Assembly (NCBI RefSeq): GCF_900100175.1
Contig: NZ_FNEM01000004.1
Span: 124,001-188,000, forward strand
Length of the DNA: 64,000 bases
Direction: 5' to 3'
From: Ferrimonas sediminum
GTDB lineage: Bacteria; Pseudomonadota; Gammaproteobacteria; Enterobacterales; Shewanellaceae
Part shown: in pieces, positions 44,328-52,761 of the stretch
Position numbering within the stretch: the first letter of the stretch is position 1
Layout of the letters: each line of letters opens with the position of its first letter
Program-made: the position numbers and the translations under genes
Notes under the pieces: model-generated
What the model saw: the letters and a program-made list of their open reading frames with translations, nothing else
Database searches by the model: none
What the model was told of the DNA's origin: nothing

Positions 44328-45155
44328 TTACAGCACCGGTGGCCGCTCCGGCAGCTGCTGAACGTGCAGATCCATCTGCGGGAAGGGGATGCCGATGCCG
44401 GCGTCATCCAGCGCCCGCTTGATGTTGGCCATCAGCTGGAAGTAGGCGTCCCAGTAATCCTCACTCTTCACCCAGGGGCGAACCACAAAGTTGACGCTGG
44501 AGTCCGCCAGCTCAGACACTTCCACCCGGTAGGCGGGGTCTTTCAGGACATACTCACTGGCTTCCACCACCTGGCTCAGCACCTCCCGAGTCTGGCGCAG
44601 ATCGGCGTCATAAGCCACGCCAATCACCAGGTCTACCCGGCGAGTGTCCTTGGCACTGTAGTTGACGATGACGCCATTGATCACCGCCGCATTGGGCGCG
44701 ATGACCTTTTTGTTGTCCGGGGTGATCAGGGTGGTGGAGAAGATGGAGATCTCCTCGACCACACCGGCGGCGCCCGCCGCCTCAACGTAATCCCCGGCCC
44801 TACAGGGGCGAAACACCACCAGCAGTACGCCGGCGGCAAAGTTGGACAGCGAGCCCTGCAATGCCAAGCCCACCGCCAGGCCGGCGGCACCGAGTAGTGC
44901 CACCAGAGACGCGGTCTGCACCCCCAGTTGAGCCAGTGCGGCGATAAAGGTGAAGGCCATGATAATGGTGGACACCAAGGCGCCGACAAAGCCGACCGCG
45001 GTGGCTTCCACGTTGCGCCTTTCCATCATCTTGCGGACCATCGAGGCTACTAATTTGCTGACCCAGCGACCCACCACCACGATCAACAGCGCGATCAGGA
45101 TGCGCATCCCGTAGGCCATCGCCAGCGCGGGTAACTGCTCTAACCATTGTTCCAT
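44328..45155 (-). CDS. Small-conductance mechanosensitive channel (MscS family)
   Basis: Inner-membrane channel that opens under hypo-osmotic stress. The 275-residue protein has three N-terminal membrane helices (AYGMRILIALLIVVVGRWVSKLV, STIIMAFTFIAALAQLGVQTASLVALLGAAGLAVGLALQGSLSNFAAG). The third is the Gly/Ala-rich pore helix of MscS; the beta domain follows (GDYVEAAGAAGVVEEISIFSTTLITPDNKKVIAPNA). It starts four bases after the OmpA-family gene, so the two form an operon. Confidence 0.94.
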   Translation of the reverse strand: MEQWLEQLPALAMAYGMRILIALLIVVVGRWVSKLVASMVRKMMERRNVEATAVGFVGALVSTIIMAFTFIAALAQLGVQTASLVALLGAAGLAVGLALQGSLSNFAAGVLLVVFRPCRAGDYVEAAGAAGVVEEISIFSTTLITPDNKKVIAPNAAVINGVIVNYSAKDTRRVDLVIGVAYDADLRQTREVLSQVVEASEYVLKDPAYRVEVSELADSSVNFVVRPWVKSEDYWDAYFQLMANIKRALDDAGIGIPFPQMDLHVQQLPERPPVL

Positions 45156-45159
45156 ATCA

Positions 45160-45678
45160 TCACTCTCCTTTGACTAATTGCAGCCGAATTGGCCGTGCCA
45201 CCACTTCCACGCGGCGGTTCTCGGCCAAACCGGATTCGGTTTCCAGTTGGGATGCGGGGTCGGTCTCCCCCAGGGCATGAAGGGTCAGGCGGCGGCGACT
45301 GATGCTGTACCGCAGGGCCAGCACATTGGCCACCTCGTTGGCACGGGCCAGGGACAAAGCCTGGTTGATGTCGCCACTGCCACGCTCGTCGGCATGGCCC
45401 TTGATCAACAACTCATGGCCTTGCCACTTGGCCAGCCAGGGCTCCAGCTTTTGCAACTGAGCGTCAGACAGGCGTGAGGATTGGCTGTCGAACAACAGCA
45501 CTAAAATTCGATCGGCGGACACCGCATCGGAGGGGCAGCCATTGCCGCTGCCCAGGGTAGCAGGCTGGCGCGGACAGGCATCCTTTCCATCAGGGATGCC
45601 ATCATCGTCTCTGTCCGCCGCCCAGGCTCCGGCGCTCAGTACGAGGCCAAAACACAAGTATTTGAAATTGATTGTCAT
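45160..45678 (-). CDS. OmpA-family protein with calcium-binding TSP3 repeat
   Basis: A 172-residue exported protein. It has a signal peptide (INFKYLCFGLVLSAGAWA), then a thrombospondin-3-type repeat DRDDDGIPDGKDACP, then an OmpA-like peptidoglycan-binding domain (LLIKGHADERGSGDINQALSLARANEV, ENRRVEVV). The GHADERG and R-AN residues are those that bind the cell wall peptide. It probably anchors an envelope structure. I chose ATG 45678 with GGAGGAAAAG in front. Unusually it sits directly before a mechanosensitive channel. Confidence 0.9.
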   Translation of the reverse strand: MTINFKYLCFGLVLSAGAWAADRDDDGIPDGKDACPRQPATLGSGNGCPSDAVSADRILVLLFDSQSSRLSDAQLQKLEPWLAKWQGHELLIKGHADERGSGDINQALSLARANEVANVLALRYSISRRRLTLHALGETDPASQLETESGLAENRRVEVVARPIRLQLVKGE

Positions 45679-45730
45679 CTTTTCCTCCACGTCCCTGCAG
45701 AAAAGATAGCTCATGGTAACGCTGTTTGGG

Positions 45731-46327
45731 TTAAAACAACTGTCCTTGAATGGGTTGACCCGTCGAGTGGTAGGCCGTCACCGAGACGGGATCCGGCAGG
45801 CGCTGTGGCATTCGCCCCTGCTGCAGCCAATCCCGGGCAGCAGCGCCTCGCACCAATACCGGCATTCGATGATGATACGCCTTAAGCGACTCGGTGGCCG
45901 CCTGGGTCACCAGCACCAGCGCACCGTCTGGCCGAGAGGTCGTTGCCGGCCACCACAGGCCGGCAAAACTGAACAGTGGCCGGGCACTGACAAAGCGATA
46001 GGGCTGCTTGCGCCCCCCTTCTGTTCGCCACTCATACCACCCTGAGGCCGGCACCAGACAACGGCGGCTGGCATAGGCCTCTTTAAACAGCGGTTTCTCT
46101 GCCAGGGTTTCACTGCGGGCGTTGATCACCGGCCGCGACAACGACGGATGGGACAGGCCCCACTGCAATTGCCGCAACTGCAGCTGGCCCTGGTTCAGGG
46201 TAACGCCGCCCAGCAACTGGGAAGGGCGAATGTCGTCGCAGGCATCCAGCAGGAAGCTCAGGCCGTCCATCCCCAGCTGCTCACAGCTGTCAAAGCCAGT
46301 GGCCAGGCTGAAAAAACGGCCACACAT
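45731..46327 (-). CDS. SRAP-domain protein (HMCES/YedK-type abasic-site crosslinker)
   Basis: Protects abasic sites in single-stranded DNA by forming a covalent link. The 198-residue protein starts MCGRFFSL, so Cys2 becomes the N-terminal nucleophile after Met removal. This requires ATG 46327, not the longer open start. ASGWYEWRTE supplies the catalytic Glu and HHRMPVLV the His. It follows the DUF924 gene by four bases on the same strand. Confidence 0.93.
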   Translation of the reverse strand: MCGRFFSLATGFDSCEQLGMDGLSFLLDACDDIRPSQLLGGVTLNQGQLQLRQLQWGLSHPSLSRPVINARSETLAEKPLFKEAYASRRCLVPASGWYEWRTEGGRKQPYRFVSARPLFSFAGLWWPATTSRPDGALVLVTQAATESLKAYHHRMPVLVRGAAARDWLQQGRMPQRLPDPVSVTAYHSTGQPIQGQLF

Positions 46328-46331
46328 GGGG

Positions 46332-46937
46332 TTACTGTCCGAACCTGGGGCCACCATCGGCCAGATACAGGGACTCGGCGGCCGAATTTTGCCGCTTCAG
46401 CACCCGGTTGCGATGGGGAAAGCGGCCAAAGCGTTCGATGATCTCCAGATGCAGTTGCTGGAACTTCAGGGTTCCCTGAGCCTCCTGAAGCGCCACTCCA
46501 TCGAGCCCGTCGCACATCGCCGTCAGCAGGGCCACACCCAGGGCCTGATCCTGGAACGATTCGGAGTGTTGCAACGGCATATAGAAAAACTGTTTCTCGG
46601 ACAGCTGCAACGCCTGATCCTGGCCGCCCTCTATCCCCGCCTTACACAGGGCCAGTGCCTTCTCATCACCGGCAAAGGCCAGAGACGACCCGCGATAGAG
46701 GTTGCGGCTGAATTGATCCAGCAGGATGATCAACGCCAACCGCCCTCGGGGCTCCTCGGCCCAATGATCCAACTCTCCCTGCAGGGCTCGGGCATGCAGA
46801 TCGCCAAAATGGGTGCGAATCTCTTCGTCGATCACCTCGCCGGCGCCAAACCAGAGTTTGCCTTTCGGCTGTTTTGGCAGCCCCCCTTCCAGCTCTCCAA
46901 ACCAAAAAAACAGCACCTGACTGATCTCAGGATTCAT
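46332..46937 (-). CDS. DUF924 family protein
   Basis: A 201-residue cytoplasmic helical protein of the DUF924 (YbaW-unrelated, TPR-like) family. VLFFWFGELEG at the start, LILLDQFSRNLYRGSS in the middle and IIERFGRFPHRNRVLKR near the end are family hallmarks. No enzymatic function is established. Co-transcribed with the SRAP gene. Confidence 0.9.
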   Translation of the reverse strand: MNPEISQVLFFWFGELEGGLPKQPKGKLWFGAGEVIDEEIRTHFGDLHARALQGELDHWAEEPRGRLALIILLDQFSRNLYRGSSLAFAGDEKALALCKAGIEGGQDQALQLSEKQFFYMPLQHSESFQDQALGVALLTAMCDGLDGVALQEAQGTLKFQQLHLEIIERFGRFPHRNRVLKRQNSAAESLYLADGGPRFGQ

Positions 46938-46980
46938 GCGGCCTCCTTTGCTTGCCGTTCGTCACTGCCCACTTAAAAGC

Positions 46981-47010
46981 AAAAAACGGGCCGATTAACT
47001 CGTCCCGTTT
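46981..47010 (-). terminator. Terminator of the DUF4136 lipoprotein gene
   Basis: Minus-strand stem AAACGGG/CCCGTTT enclosing a smaller CGA/TCG hairpin, ending in six T, just after the stop at 47017. Confidence 0.75.
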
Positions 47011-47016
47011 CAGGAG

Positions 47017-47586
47017 TTACTTCTCTTTGCCCGGTGGATAGCCTTCCAGGATGGCCATCACTACTTTGTTCACATGCTCGGTGCGTTTTTCCGGAGTCAG
47101 GTTCTTTTTCAGCGTATCGGTGCCGCTGCCCCGCCACAGCAACTGCTTGCTCTTGGCGTCGATGATGTCAACGATCAGGGTACCCTCTTTGTACTCGCGC
47201 ACCCGGGTATCCGCCTGAACACCGGTGCCCCAGTAGGAACCGCGACCGTGGTAATAGGGGTAATAGCCGAAATTGGTGTAGAAGGTATCCACATCGATTT
47301 TCTTCTCCACCTGGGTCAGATAGTTCACCAGCACCTGGGCATCGCTGACGGCCACCTGCTGCAAACCAACACCGCTCAACTGATCCGCCAACGCCTTGCG
47401 AATGCGGCGGTCGTTGAGGCCATCCATCTGATACTGGGCTGCACCCGTATTGGCACTGGCTTCCACCCAGGCCCAGCGGGTATAGTCGGCGAAATTCACC
47501 TGCTCATCGTAATCATACTCTGTACTGACCGAGCTACAGCCCGCCAGAACAACGACCGCAAGCATCGCACTCAGTTTTTTCAGCAT
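47017..47586 (-). CDS. DUF4136 domain lipoprotein
   Basis: A 189-residue envelope lipoprotein. The lipobox LAGC (Cys16) follows a short signal, and DEQVNFADYTRWAWV, LVNYLTQVEKKI, GTLIVDIIDAKSKQLLWRGSGTDTL are DUF4136 motifs. Role unknown, often linked to envelope stress. Monocistronic on the minus strand. Confidence 0.88.
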   Translation of the reverse strand: MLKKLSAMLAVVVLAGCSSVSTEYDYDEQVNFADYTRWAWVEASANTGAAQYQMDGLNDRRIRKALADQLSGVGLQQVAVSDAQVLVNYLTQVEKKIDVDTFYTNFGYYPYYHGRGSYWGTGVQADTRVREYKEGTLIVDIIDAKSKQLLWRGSGTDTLKKNLTPEKRTEHVNKVVMAILEGYPPGKEK

Positions 47587-47799
47587 ACAGGGCTCCGTTT
47601 CATTACTGTCTTATGTAACAGACCTTAACACACTCAATCCAGTTCCCTAAACCCGCCTCATACCACGGCAAGTTCAGGTTCAGCTTATTGCAACTACACT
47701 AACCAGTAGTTTCTGAATCGACACCTGAAATATTCCGATTAGCGACGTAAAACAGCGGAAATTCGCTAGCCAATCAACATCATCGATGGAGAGTCCATA

Positions 47800-48339
47800 A
47801 TGACCCGATTCCTGCTCTGGCTGACCGCCAGCCTGACTCTGATCTTCAGCCTGAGCGCCGGCGCGGCCTCCAAGACCGAAATCGACGCCAAGGTCTCCGG
47901 TGCCCTGCAGCAACTGTACGCCGACTCTCCGGCTGCCAAGGAGCTGGCAGGCAAAGCCCATGGCATTCTGGTGATGCCAGAGGTGTTAAAGGCGGGGTTT
48001 GGCATCGGCGGCGAATATGGTGAGGGGGCGCTGCTGATCAATGGCAATACCCACAGCTACTACTCCACCGCTGCGGCGTCATTTGGCTTTCAGATTGGTG
48101 CCCAGATCAAGAGTCAGGTGGTGATGTTTATGACCGCTGATGCTCTGGCCGCCTTTCAGGGCAGCAGCGGTTGGAAGGCCGGTGTGGATGGCAGTGTGGC
48201 CTTGGCGACACTGGGCGCCGGAGGCACCTTTGACAGCAACACCCTACGTCAACCTATTATCGGCTTTATCTTTTCCAACAAAGGCCTGATGTACAACCTG
48301 ACCTTTGAAGGCGCCAAATTCACCCGGATTGAACGCTAG
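47800..48339 (+). CDS. SYLF/YSC84-domain lipid-binding protein
   Basis: A 179-residue exported protein. Signal peptide (LLWLTASLTLIFSLSAGA), then a SYLF domain: AKELAGKAHGILVMPEVLKAGFGIGGEYGEGALL, SFGFQIGAQIKSQVVMFMT, SVALATLGAGG. SYLF domains bind membranes or phosphoinositides in eukaryotes; the bacterial function is unclear. The stop overlaps the convergent Spo0M gene by four bases. Confidence 0.9.
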   Translation: MTRFLLWLTASLTLIFSLSAGAASKTEIDAKVSGALQQLYADSPAAKELAGKAHGILVMPEVLKAGFGIGGEYGEGALLINGNTHSYYSTAAASFGFQIGAQIKSQVVMFMTADALAAFQGSSGWKAGVDGSVALATLGAGGTFDSNTLRQPIIGFIFSNKGLMYNLTFEGAKFTRIER

Positions 48340-49097
48340 TCCAACAACAAATGGTTCAGGTGTCTCGGCAGATCGGCCACCAGCTCCGGTGTCAGCAATA
48401 ATCGCTCCCTATCGCCGCTTTCCGCCAGTATCCGGCTGACGGCGGCGGCCATGCCACGTCCGGTGCGGGTCACCTCCGCATGCAGGTAGACACCATCACT
48501 GGCAGGCACCAAAGCCAACTCCATCTCCTCGATTCGACCGCTGAACTCGCCGCTGCCGGGCTGATAATGGAACATCTGCAGATAGGGAGCCGAAACCCGG
48601 GCCATGGACGACACCGCTTCGGTATGCACCAGCGTCTGCACAAAGCCCAGCTCCTCAACCTTATGCAGCAATTCTGCCGCCAGAGGCTCGGGCACCACCT
48701 GCAGGTAATCCCGGTCTTTTGGATCCACCGCCTGGCGAATGTCCAGCCCGGTGGCCAGCCACACCCTGGTTTTCCCCAGGGTCAGCGGAGTAAACTCCGG
48801 CAGCACAAACTCAATGGGTAACTCCCACTCCTCTCCCGCCGCCACCTTAAAGGCATCGGCCAGTTGAAAGTGGGCCAACTCCACCTCCAGCGTCTGAGTC
48901 TGCCCCTCCGCCACCTGCTCGTAGCTGCAATGCAAAGAAAAATAGACACCATGAATCCGTTGGCCGACATTTCCGGCCTTGATCCGAACCCGTGCAGACA
49001 CGGTTTCACCAGGAAAGTAGCGCTCTTTTTGCAGCAAGGTATCCACCTCGCATGACCCCATTCCAACGGAAGAAAGCAAACGATTGAACAACGACAT
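48336..49097 (-). CDS. Spo0M-family (arrestin-like) protein
   Basis: A 253-residue cytoplasmic protein of the SpoOM/arrestin-like fold: CEVDTLLQKERYFPGETVSARVRIKAGNVGQRIHGVYFSLHC, WELPIEFVLPEFTPLTLGKTRVWLATGLDI, and VDPKDRDYLQVVP. In Bacillus Spo0M affects sporulation control; in gammaproteobacteria the role is unknown. Divergent from the YciH gene. Confidence 0.88.
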   Translation of the reverse strand: MSLFNRLLSSVGMGSCEVDTLLQKERYFPGETVSARVRIKAGNVGQRIHGVYFSLHCSYEQVAEGQTQTLEVELAHFQLADAFKVAAGEEWELPIEFVLPEFTPLTLGKTRVWLATGLDIRQAVDPKDRDYLQVVPEPLAAELLHKVEELGFVQTLVHTEAVSSMARVSAPYLQMFHYQPGSGEFSGRIEEMELALVPASDGVYLHAEVTRTGRGMAAAVSRILAESGDRERLLLTPELVADLPRHLNHLLLD

Positions 49098-49168
49098 GGG
49101 CGAGGTTTTTCCTTTTTTAGCGATGAATTTGTTAAACTGGCAGGCCCGTACCTGATAAGCCGCAAGAT

Positions 49169-49498
49169 ATGATCTCTAATCAAGACTCGCAACTGGTATA
49201 TAGCACCGACATCGGCCGCATCGACCAGGAGCAAACCAAAACCGCCCCACCCGCCGGCGATGGCTGGGTGCGTATTCACCTGGATCGCAAAGGCCGCAAG
49301 GGCAAAGGAATGATGATCGTAAAGGGACTAGGCTTAGAGGATAAAAAACTCAAGAAGCTGGCCGCGACACTGAAGAAAAAGCTGGGTGTCGGCGGTGCCG
49401 TCAAGGAGTTCGACATCGAGATTCAGGGCGACAAACGGGAGCAGCTGAAGCAGCTGCTGGAGCAGCAGGGATTCAAGGTCAAACTGGCCGGAGGGTAA
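49169..49498 (+). CDS. yciH: SUI1-family translation factor YciH
   Basis: A 109-residue bacterial homologue of eukaryotic eIF1 (SUI1). RIHLDRKGRKGKGMMIVKGL and VGGAVKEFDIEIQGDKREQL are the SUI1 core. It influences start-codon fidelity. Start ATG 49169. It is followed 10 bases later by yqgE. Confidence 0.93.
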   Translation: MISNQDSQLVYSTDIGRIDQEQTKTAPPAGDGWVRIHLDRKGRKGKGMMIVKGLGLEDKKLKKLAATLKKKLGVGGAVKEFDIEIQGDKREQLKQLLEQQGFKVKLAGG

Positions 49499-49508
49499 GG
49501 AGCAGTCC

Positions 49509-50072
49509 ATGAACAGTCTGAAGAACCATCTGTTGATCGCCATGCCTTCACTGCAGGACAAGTATTTTAAGCGCTCGGTCACCTATCTGTGCGAGCACGA
49601 CGAGGAGGGCGCCATGGGACTGATCATCAATCAGCCCATCGGCCTGGATCTCGATGACCTGCTGAAAAAGATGAAACTGCAACAGGCCGATTTCGTGCTG
49701 CCCACCAACCTGGCCAACCAGGTATTGCTGGGTGGCCCGGTCACCCCGGATCGCGGCTTTGTGCTCCACAGCGGTTCCACCCAGTATGCCAACAGCCGCC
49801 GCATCAACGACCAGTTGACCGTTACCTGCTCCAAGGACGTGCTGGACAGCTTTGGCAGCGACCAGGCTCCCGAGCAGTACCTGGTGGCCCTGGGCTACGC
49901 CGGCTGGGAAGCCGGACAACTCGAGCAAGAGATTCAGCAAGGCTCGTGGCTGACCATTCCTGCAGAGCCCGAGTTGTTGTTTGATGTGCCCCATAAACAG
50001 CGCTGGGAGACCGCCACCAAGCGGCTGGGCATCGACATCTGGCAGTTGTCCGGGGAGATTGGCCACGCATGA
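49509..50072 (+). CDS. yqgE: YqgE/AlgH family protein
   Basis: A 187-residue conserved protein: [39 protein letters not shown] is the family start, then [13 protein letters not shown] and [16 protein letters not shown]. Function undefined; it is nearly always next to ruvX. Start has AAGGAG in front and its stop overlaps ruvX by four bases. Confidence 0.95.
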   Translation: MNSLKNHLLIAMPSLQDKYFKRSVTYLCEHDEEGAMGLIINQPIGLDLDDLLKKMKLQQADFVLPTNLANQVLLGGPVTPDRGFVLHSGSTQYANSRRINDQLTVTCSKDVLDSFGSDQAPEQYLVALGYAGWEAGQLEQEIQQGSWLTIPAEPELLFDVPHKQRWETATKRLGIDIWQLSGEIGHA

Positions 50073-50488
50073 ACCAGACCATTCTCGGCTTCGATTTCGG
50101 CACCAAGGCCATCGGCCTGGCCATTGGCCAGAGCATTACCGGCACCGCCCAGCCCCTGTGCGGCATCAAGGCCAATGACGGCATTCCCAACTGGGATGAG
50201 ATCGGCAAGATCATCAAGGAGTGGCAACCGCAGTTGATCGTGGTCGGCCTGCCCCTGAACATGGACGGCACCGAACAGGAGATGACCCTGAGGGCACGCA
50301 AGTTCGCCAACCGTCTCCATGGCCGCTTCGGCATCGAAGTGGTCACCCAGGATGAACGCCTGACCACCACCGACGCCAAGGCGCACCTGTTTGAGCGTCG
50401 CGGCTTTAAAGGGCTGAAAAAAGACAGCATCGATGCCACGTCGGCGGCGCTGATCGTGGAAGACTATTTCGAGTCCCAGTACCAGTAA
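50069..50488 (+). CDS. ruvX: Putative Holliday junction resolvase / pre-16S rRNA nuclease
   Basis: A 139-residue RNase H-fold nuclease (YqgF). [17 protein letters not shown] carries the first catalytic Asp, [14 protein letters not shown] the Glu region, and [11 protein letters not shown] and [15 protein letters not shown] the last acidic residues. Needed for 16S rRNA 5' processing in E. coli. Translationally coupled to yqgE (ATGA overlap). Confidence 0.95.
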   Translation: MNQTILGFDFGTKAIGLAIGQSITGTAQPLCGIKANDGIPNWDEIGKIIKEWQPQLIVVGLPLNMDGTEQEMTLRARKFANRLHGRFGIEVVTQDERLTTTDAKAHLFERRGFKGLKKDSIDATSAALIVEDYFESQYQ

Positions 50489-50502
50489 CCGCAAAGACAA
50501 CA

Positions 50503-50525
50503 AAGGGGCCAGACGGCCCCTTTTT
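50503..50525. terminator. Terminator between ruvX and thrC
   Basis: Eight-bp stem AAGGGGCC/GGCCCCTT with loop AGAC and five T on the plus strand. On the minus strand it is followed by a short T run, so it probably ends the thr operon as well. Confidence 0.85.
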
Positions 50526-50542
50526 ACTGCTGGCAGCGAACG

Positions 50543-51823
50543 CTACTCAGGCTTAAGCAGGTAACTCCGCAGCTGATCATAGTCCGCCGCCATGGCATCA
50601 CTCAGCAGCGGCTTCACCGCCGCCTGTGCCAACGCCTCAGGCAGTGGCAGATCCAGATCCAGCAACTCATCCACCGACTCTTTGAACTTAGCCGGATGCG
50701 CGGTACCGAGGAACACCCCCACCTCATCCCCCTTCAGTGAACAGGACAGCGCCCGGCTGGCGATGGCCGCGTGGGGCTCGGACAGATATCCCTGTTGGTG
50801 GAGCGCCTGCAACTGCAGTTCACACTCCCGCTCGGACACCGCCGCGCCCTCGATGGTCGCCAGGGGCCAACTGTTGGCTCGGCACAGCGCTTCAACCCGG
50901 GGCCAGTTGTTGGGCGCCGACACGTCCATGGCGTTGGAGCGGGTAGCCACAGTGGGGTTCACCTGCCAGTGGCCGGAACGCAGATAGCGGGGCACCGTGT
51001 CGTTACTGTTGGTAGCGGCGATAAAACGCTTTACCGGCAAGCCCATGGACTTGGCCAGCAGGCCGGCGGTGAGATTGCCAAAATTGCCACTGGGCACCGC
51101 CACCACGGCTTGGCGGCGCTGGGCAGCGGGCAACTGGGCGATCGCCTCGAAGTAGTAACAGATCTGCGCCAGCAACCTGGCGATGTTGATGGAGTTGGCG
51201 GAGTTCAGGCCGATGGCCTGCTTTAACTCCTCGTCTTCAAACGCCTGCTTCACCAACGCCTGACAATCGTCGAAGCTGCCCTGCACCGCCACGGTGCGGA
51301 TGTTGCCACCCAGGGTACAGAACATCTTCTCCTGCAGCGGGCTGATGCGCCCCTGGGGATAGAGAATCACCACCTCAATGTTCTCTAAGCCAAAGAAGGC
51401 ATCGGCCACCGCCGCACCGGTGTCGCCGGAGGTGGCCGTCAATATGGTCAGTTTCTCATCACCGGCCAGTTGCGACAGCGCCCGGGCCAGGAAACGGGCC
51501 CCAAAATCTTTGAACGCCAGGGTCGGGCCATGGAACAGCTCCAGGCAATACTGGTGGTCGCTGGCGGCCACCAGCGGACAGGCAAAGGTAAAGGCATCCC
51601 TCACCAGCGACTCGACATTGTCCCGACCCAGCTCATCGGCCAACCAGGCACTGAGAATGGCAACGCTGCGATCGACAAAGTCCATCTCAAGTAAAGCATC
51701 GACGTCATCAAATTCCGGCAGCTGAGACGGGAAAAACAGGCCCCGATCACGCCCCAGTCCCTGGCGCACGGCCTGGGAAAAGCTGACCTTCTGCTGTGGG
51801 TGTTTCAGGTTATACAGTTCCAT
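50543..51823 (-). CDS. thrC: Threonine synthase
   Basis: Last step of threonine synthesis: O-phosphohomoserine to threonine with PLP. The 426-residue protein has the PLP-lysine site HGPTLAFKDFGARFLA and the phosphate-binding SGDTGAAVADAF, and later VAVPSGNFGNLTAG. Start ATG 51823 (MELYNLKHPQQKVSF); it lies one base after the thrB stop, so the genes are translationally coupled. Third gene of thrABC. Confidence 0.97.
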   Translation of the reverse strand: MELYNLKHPQQKVSFSQAVRQGLGRDRGLFFPSQLPEFDDVDALLEMDFVDRSVAILSAWLADELGRDNVESLVRDAFTFACPLVAASDHQYCLELFHGPTLAFKDFGARFLARALSQLAGDEKLTILTATSGDTGAAVADAFFGLENIEVVILYPQGRISPLQEKMFCTLGGNIRTVAVQGSFDDCQALVKQAFEDEELKQAIGLNSANSINIARLLAQICYYFEAIAQLPAAQRRQAVVAVPSGNFGNLTAGLLAKSMGLPVKRFIAATNSNDTVPRYLRSGHWQVNPTVATRSNAMDVSAPNNWPRVEALCRANSWPLATIEGAAVSERECELQLQALHQQGYLSEPHAAIASRALSCSLKGDEVGVFLGTAHPAKFKESVDELLDLDLPLPEALAQAAVKPLLSDAMAADYDQLRSYLLKPE

Positions 51824-51824
51824 T

Positions 51825-52760
51825 TCAGTTCTCGCTTGTGTAGATGACGCCATCGGATGCCAGTCGGCAGACATGGGCAAAACCCCGGGCATTGGCCAGG
51901 TAACAGTGATTCAGATAGTGGTGCGCCCGCTCGGCGCTCTGCGAATCGCGACACACCGCAAACAGGGTCGGGCCGGAGCCGGAGATTCCCACCGCCTCGG
52001 CCCCCAGATCCGCCAGCGCCGCCTTGGCCGCCAGAAATCCAGGAATGTGGGGCGCCCGGTAGGGCTCCGCCAGTTCGTCCGTCAGTACCGACAGCGCCTG
52101 TTGCTCATCCTGTCGGTAACAGGCGTCCACGAAGGCCGCCAGCTTCTGGCCAAACGCAATGCTGGTGGCCTTGTCATACTGATCCGGCAACAGCGCCCGC
52201 ATCTTGGCGGTCGACAGGCTGATGCCGGAGTAGGCCACCACCCAATACCAGTTGCTGAACTCCGGCAGCTTGCGGGCGTAGTCTGCCACCATCAGCTGCA
52301 CTCCCCCCAGGTAGCTGGGGGCCACGTTGTCGTAATGCACCGAGCCGGAGATCTTGCCTTCCAGTTGCCCCATCAGGTGCAGCAGCGCTTTGGGCTCGAG
52401 GGCATCGTCAAAATAGCGGTTGAGAGCGGCACAGGCCGCCACCACCGAACTGGCACTGGATCCCAGTCCGCTGCCCACCGGCAAGTTTTTCTCCAACGTC
52501 AGCTTCAGTGGCACCGGCGCCAGGCCGCTGGCCTCAAAATAGGCGGCCATCGCCTGATAGACGATGTTGTCCTGCTCATTGACAGGCAGGACATCGGCAT
52601 AGGGGCCCCGGCACGCCAGACAGGTCCGTTCCGCCGACTCGACGCTGACCCGGTCGCCCAACACGCTGCCGTCCACCGGCTGCAGCGCCGCCCCCAGCAG
52701 ATCAAAGCCGACGCTGACGTTGCCCATGGAAGCCGGCGCGTACGCAGTTACTCTGGCCAT
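51825..52760 (-). CDS. thrB: Homoserine kinase
   Basis: Phosphorylates homoserine; GHMP kinase fold. The 311-residue protein begins MARVTAYAPASMGNVSVGFDLLG, with ATP-binding LPVGSGLGSSASSVVAACAALN and C-terminal VGISGSGPTLFAV. Start ATG 52760 lies one base after the thrA stop. Second gene of thrABC. Confidence 0.97.
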   Translation of the reverse strand: MARVTAYAPASMGNVSVGFDLLGAALQPVDGSVLGDRVSVESAERTCLACRGPYADVLPVNEQDNIVYQAMAAYFEASGLAPVPLKLTLEKNLPVGSGLGSSASSVVAACAALNRYFDDALEPKALLHLMGQLEGKISGSVHYDNVAPSYLGGVQLMVADYARKLPEFSNWYWVVAYSGISLSTAKMRALLPDQYDKATSIAFGQKLAAFVDACYRQDEQQALSVLTDELAEPYRAPHIPGFLAAKAALADLGAEAVGISGSGPTLFAVCRDSQSAERAHHYLNHCYLANARGFAHVCRLASDGVIYTSEN

Positions 52761-52761
52761 G

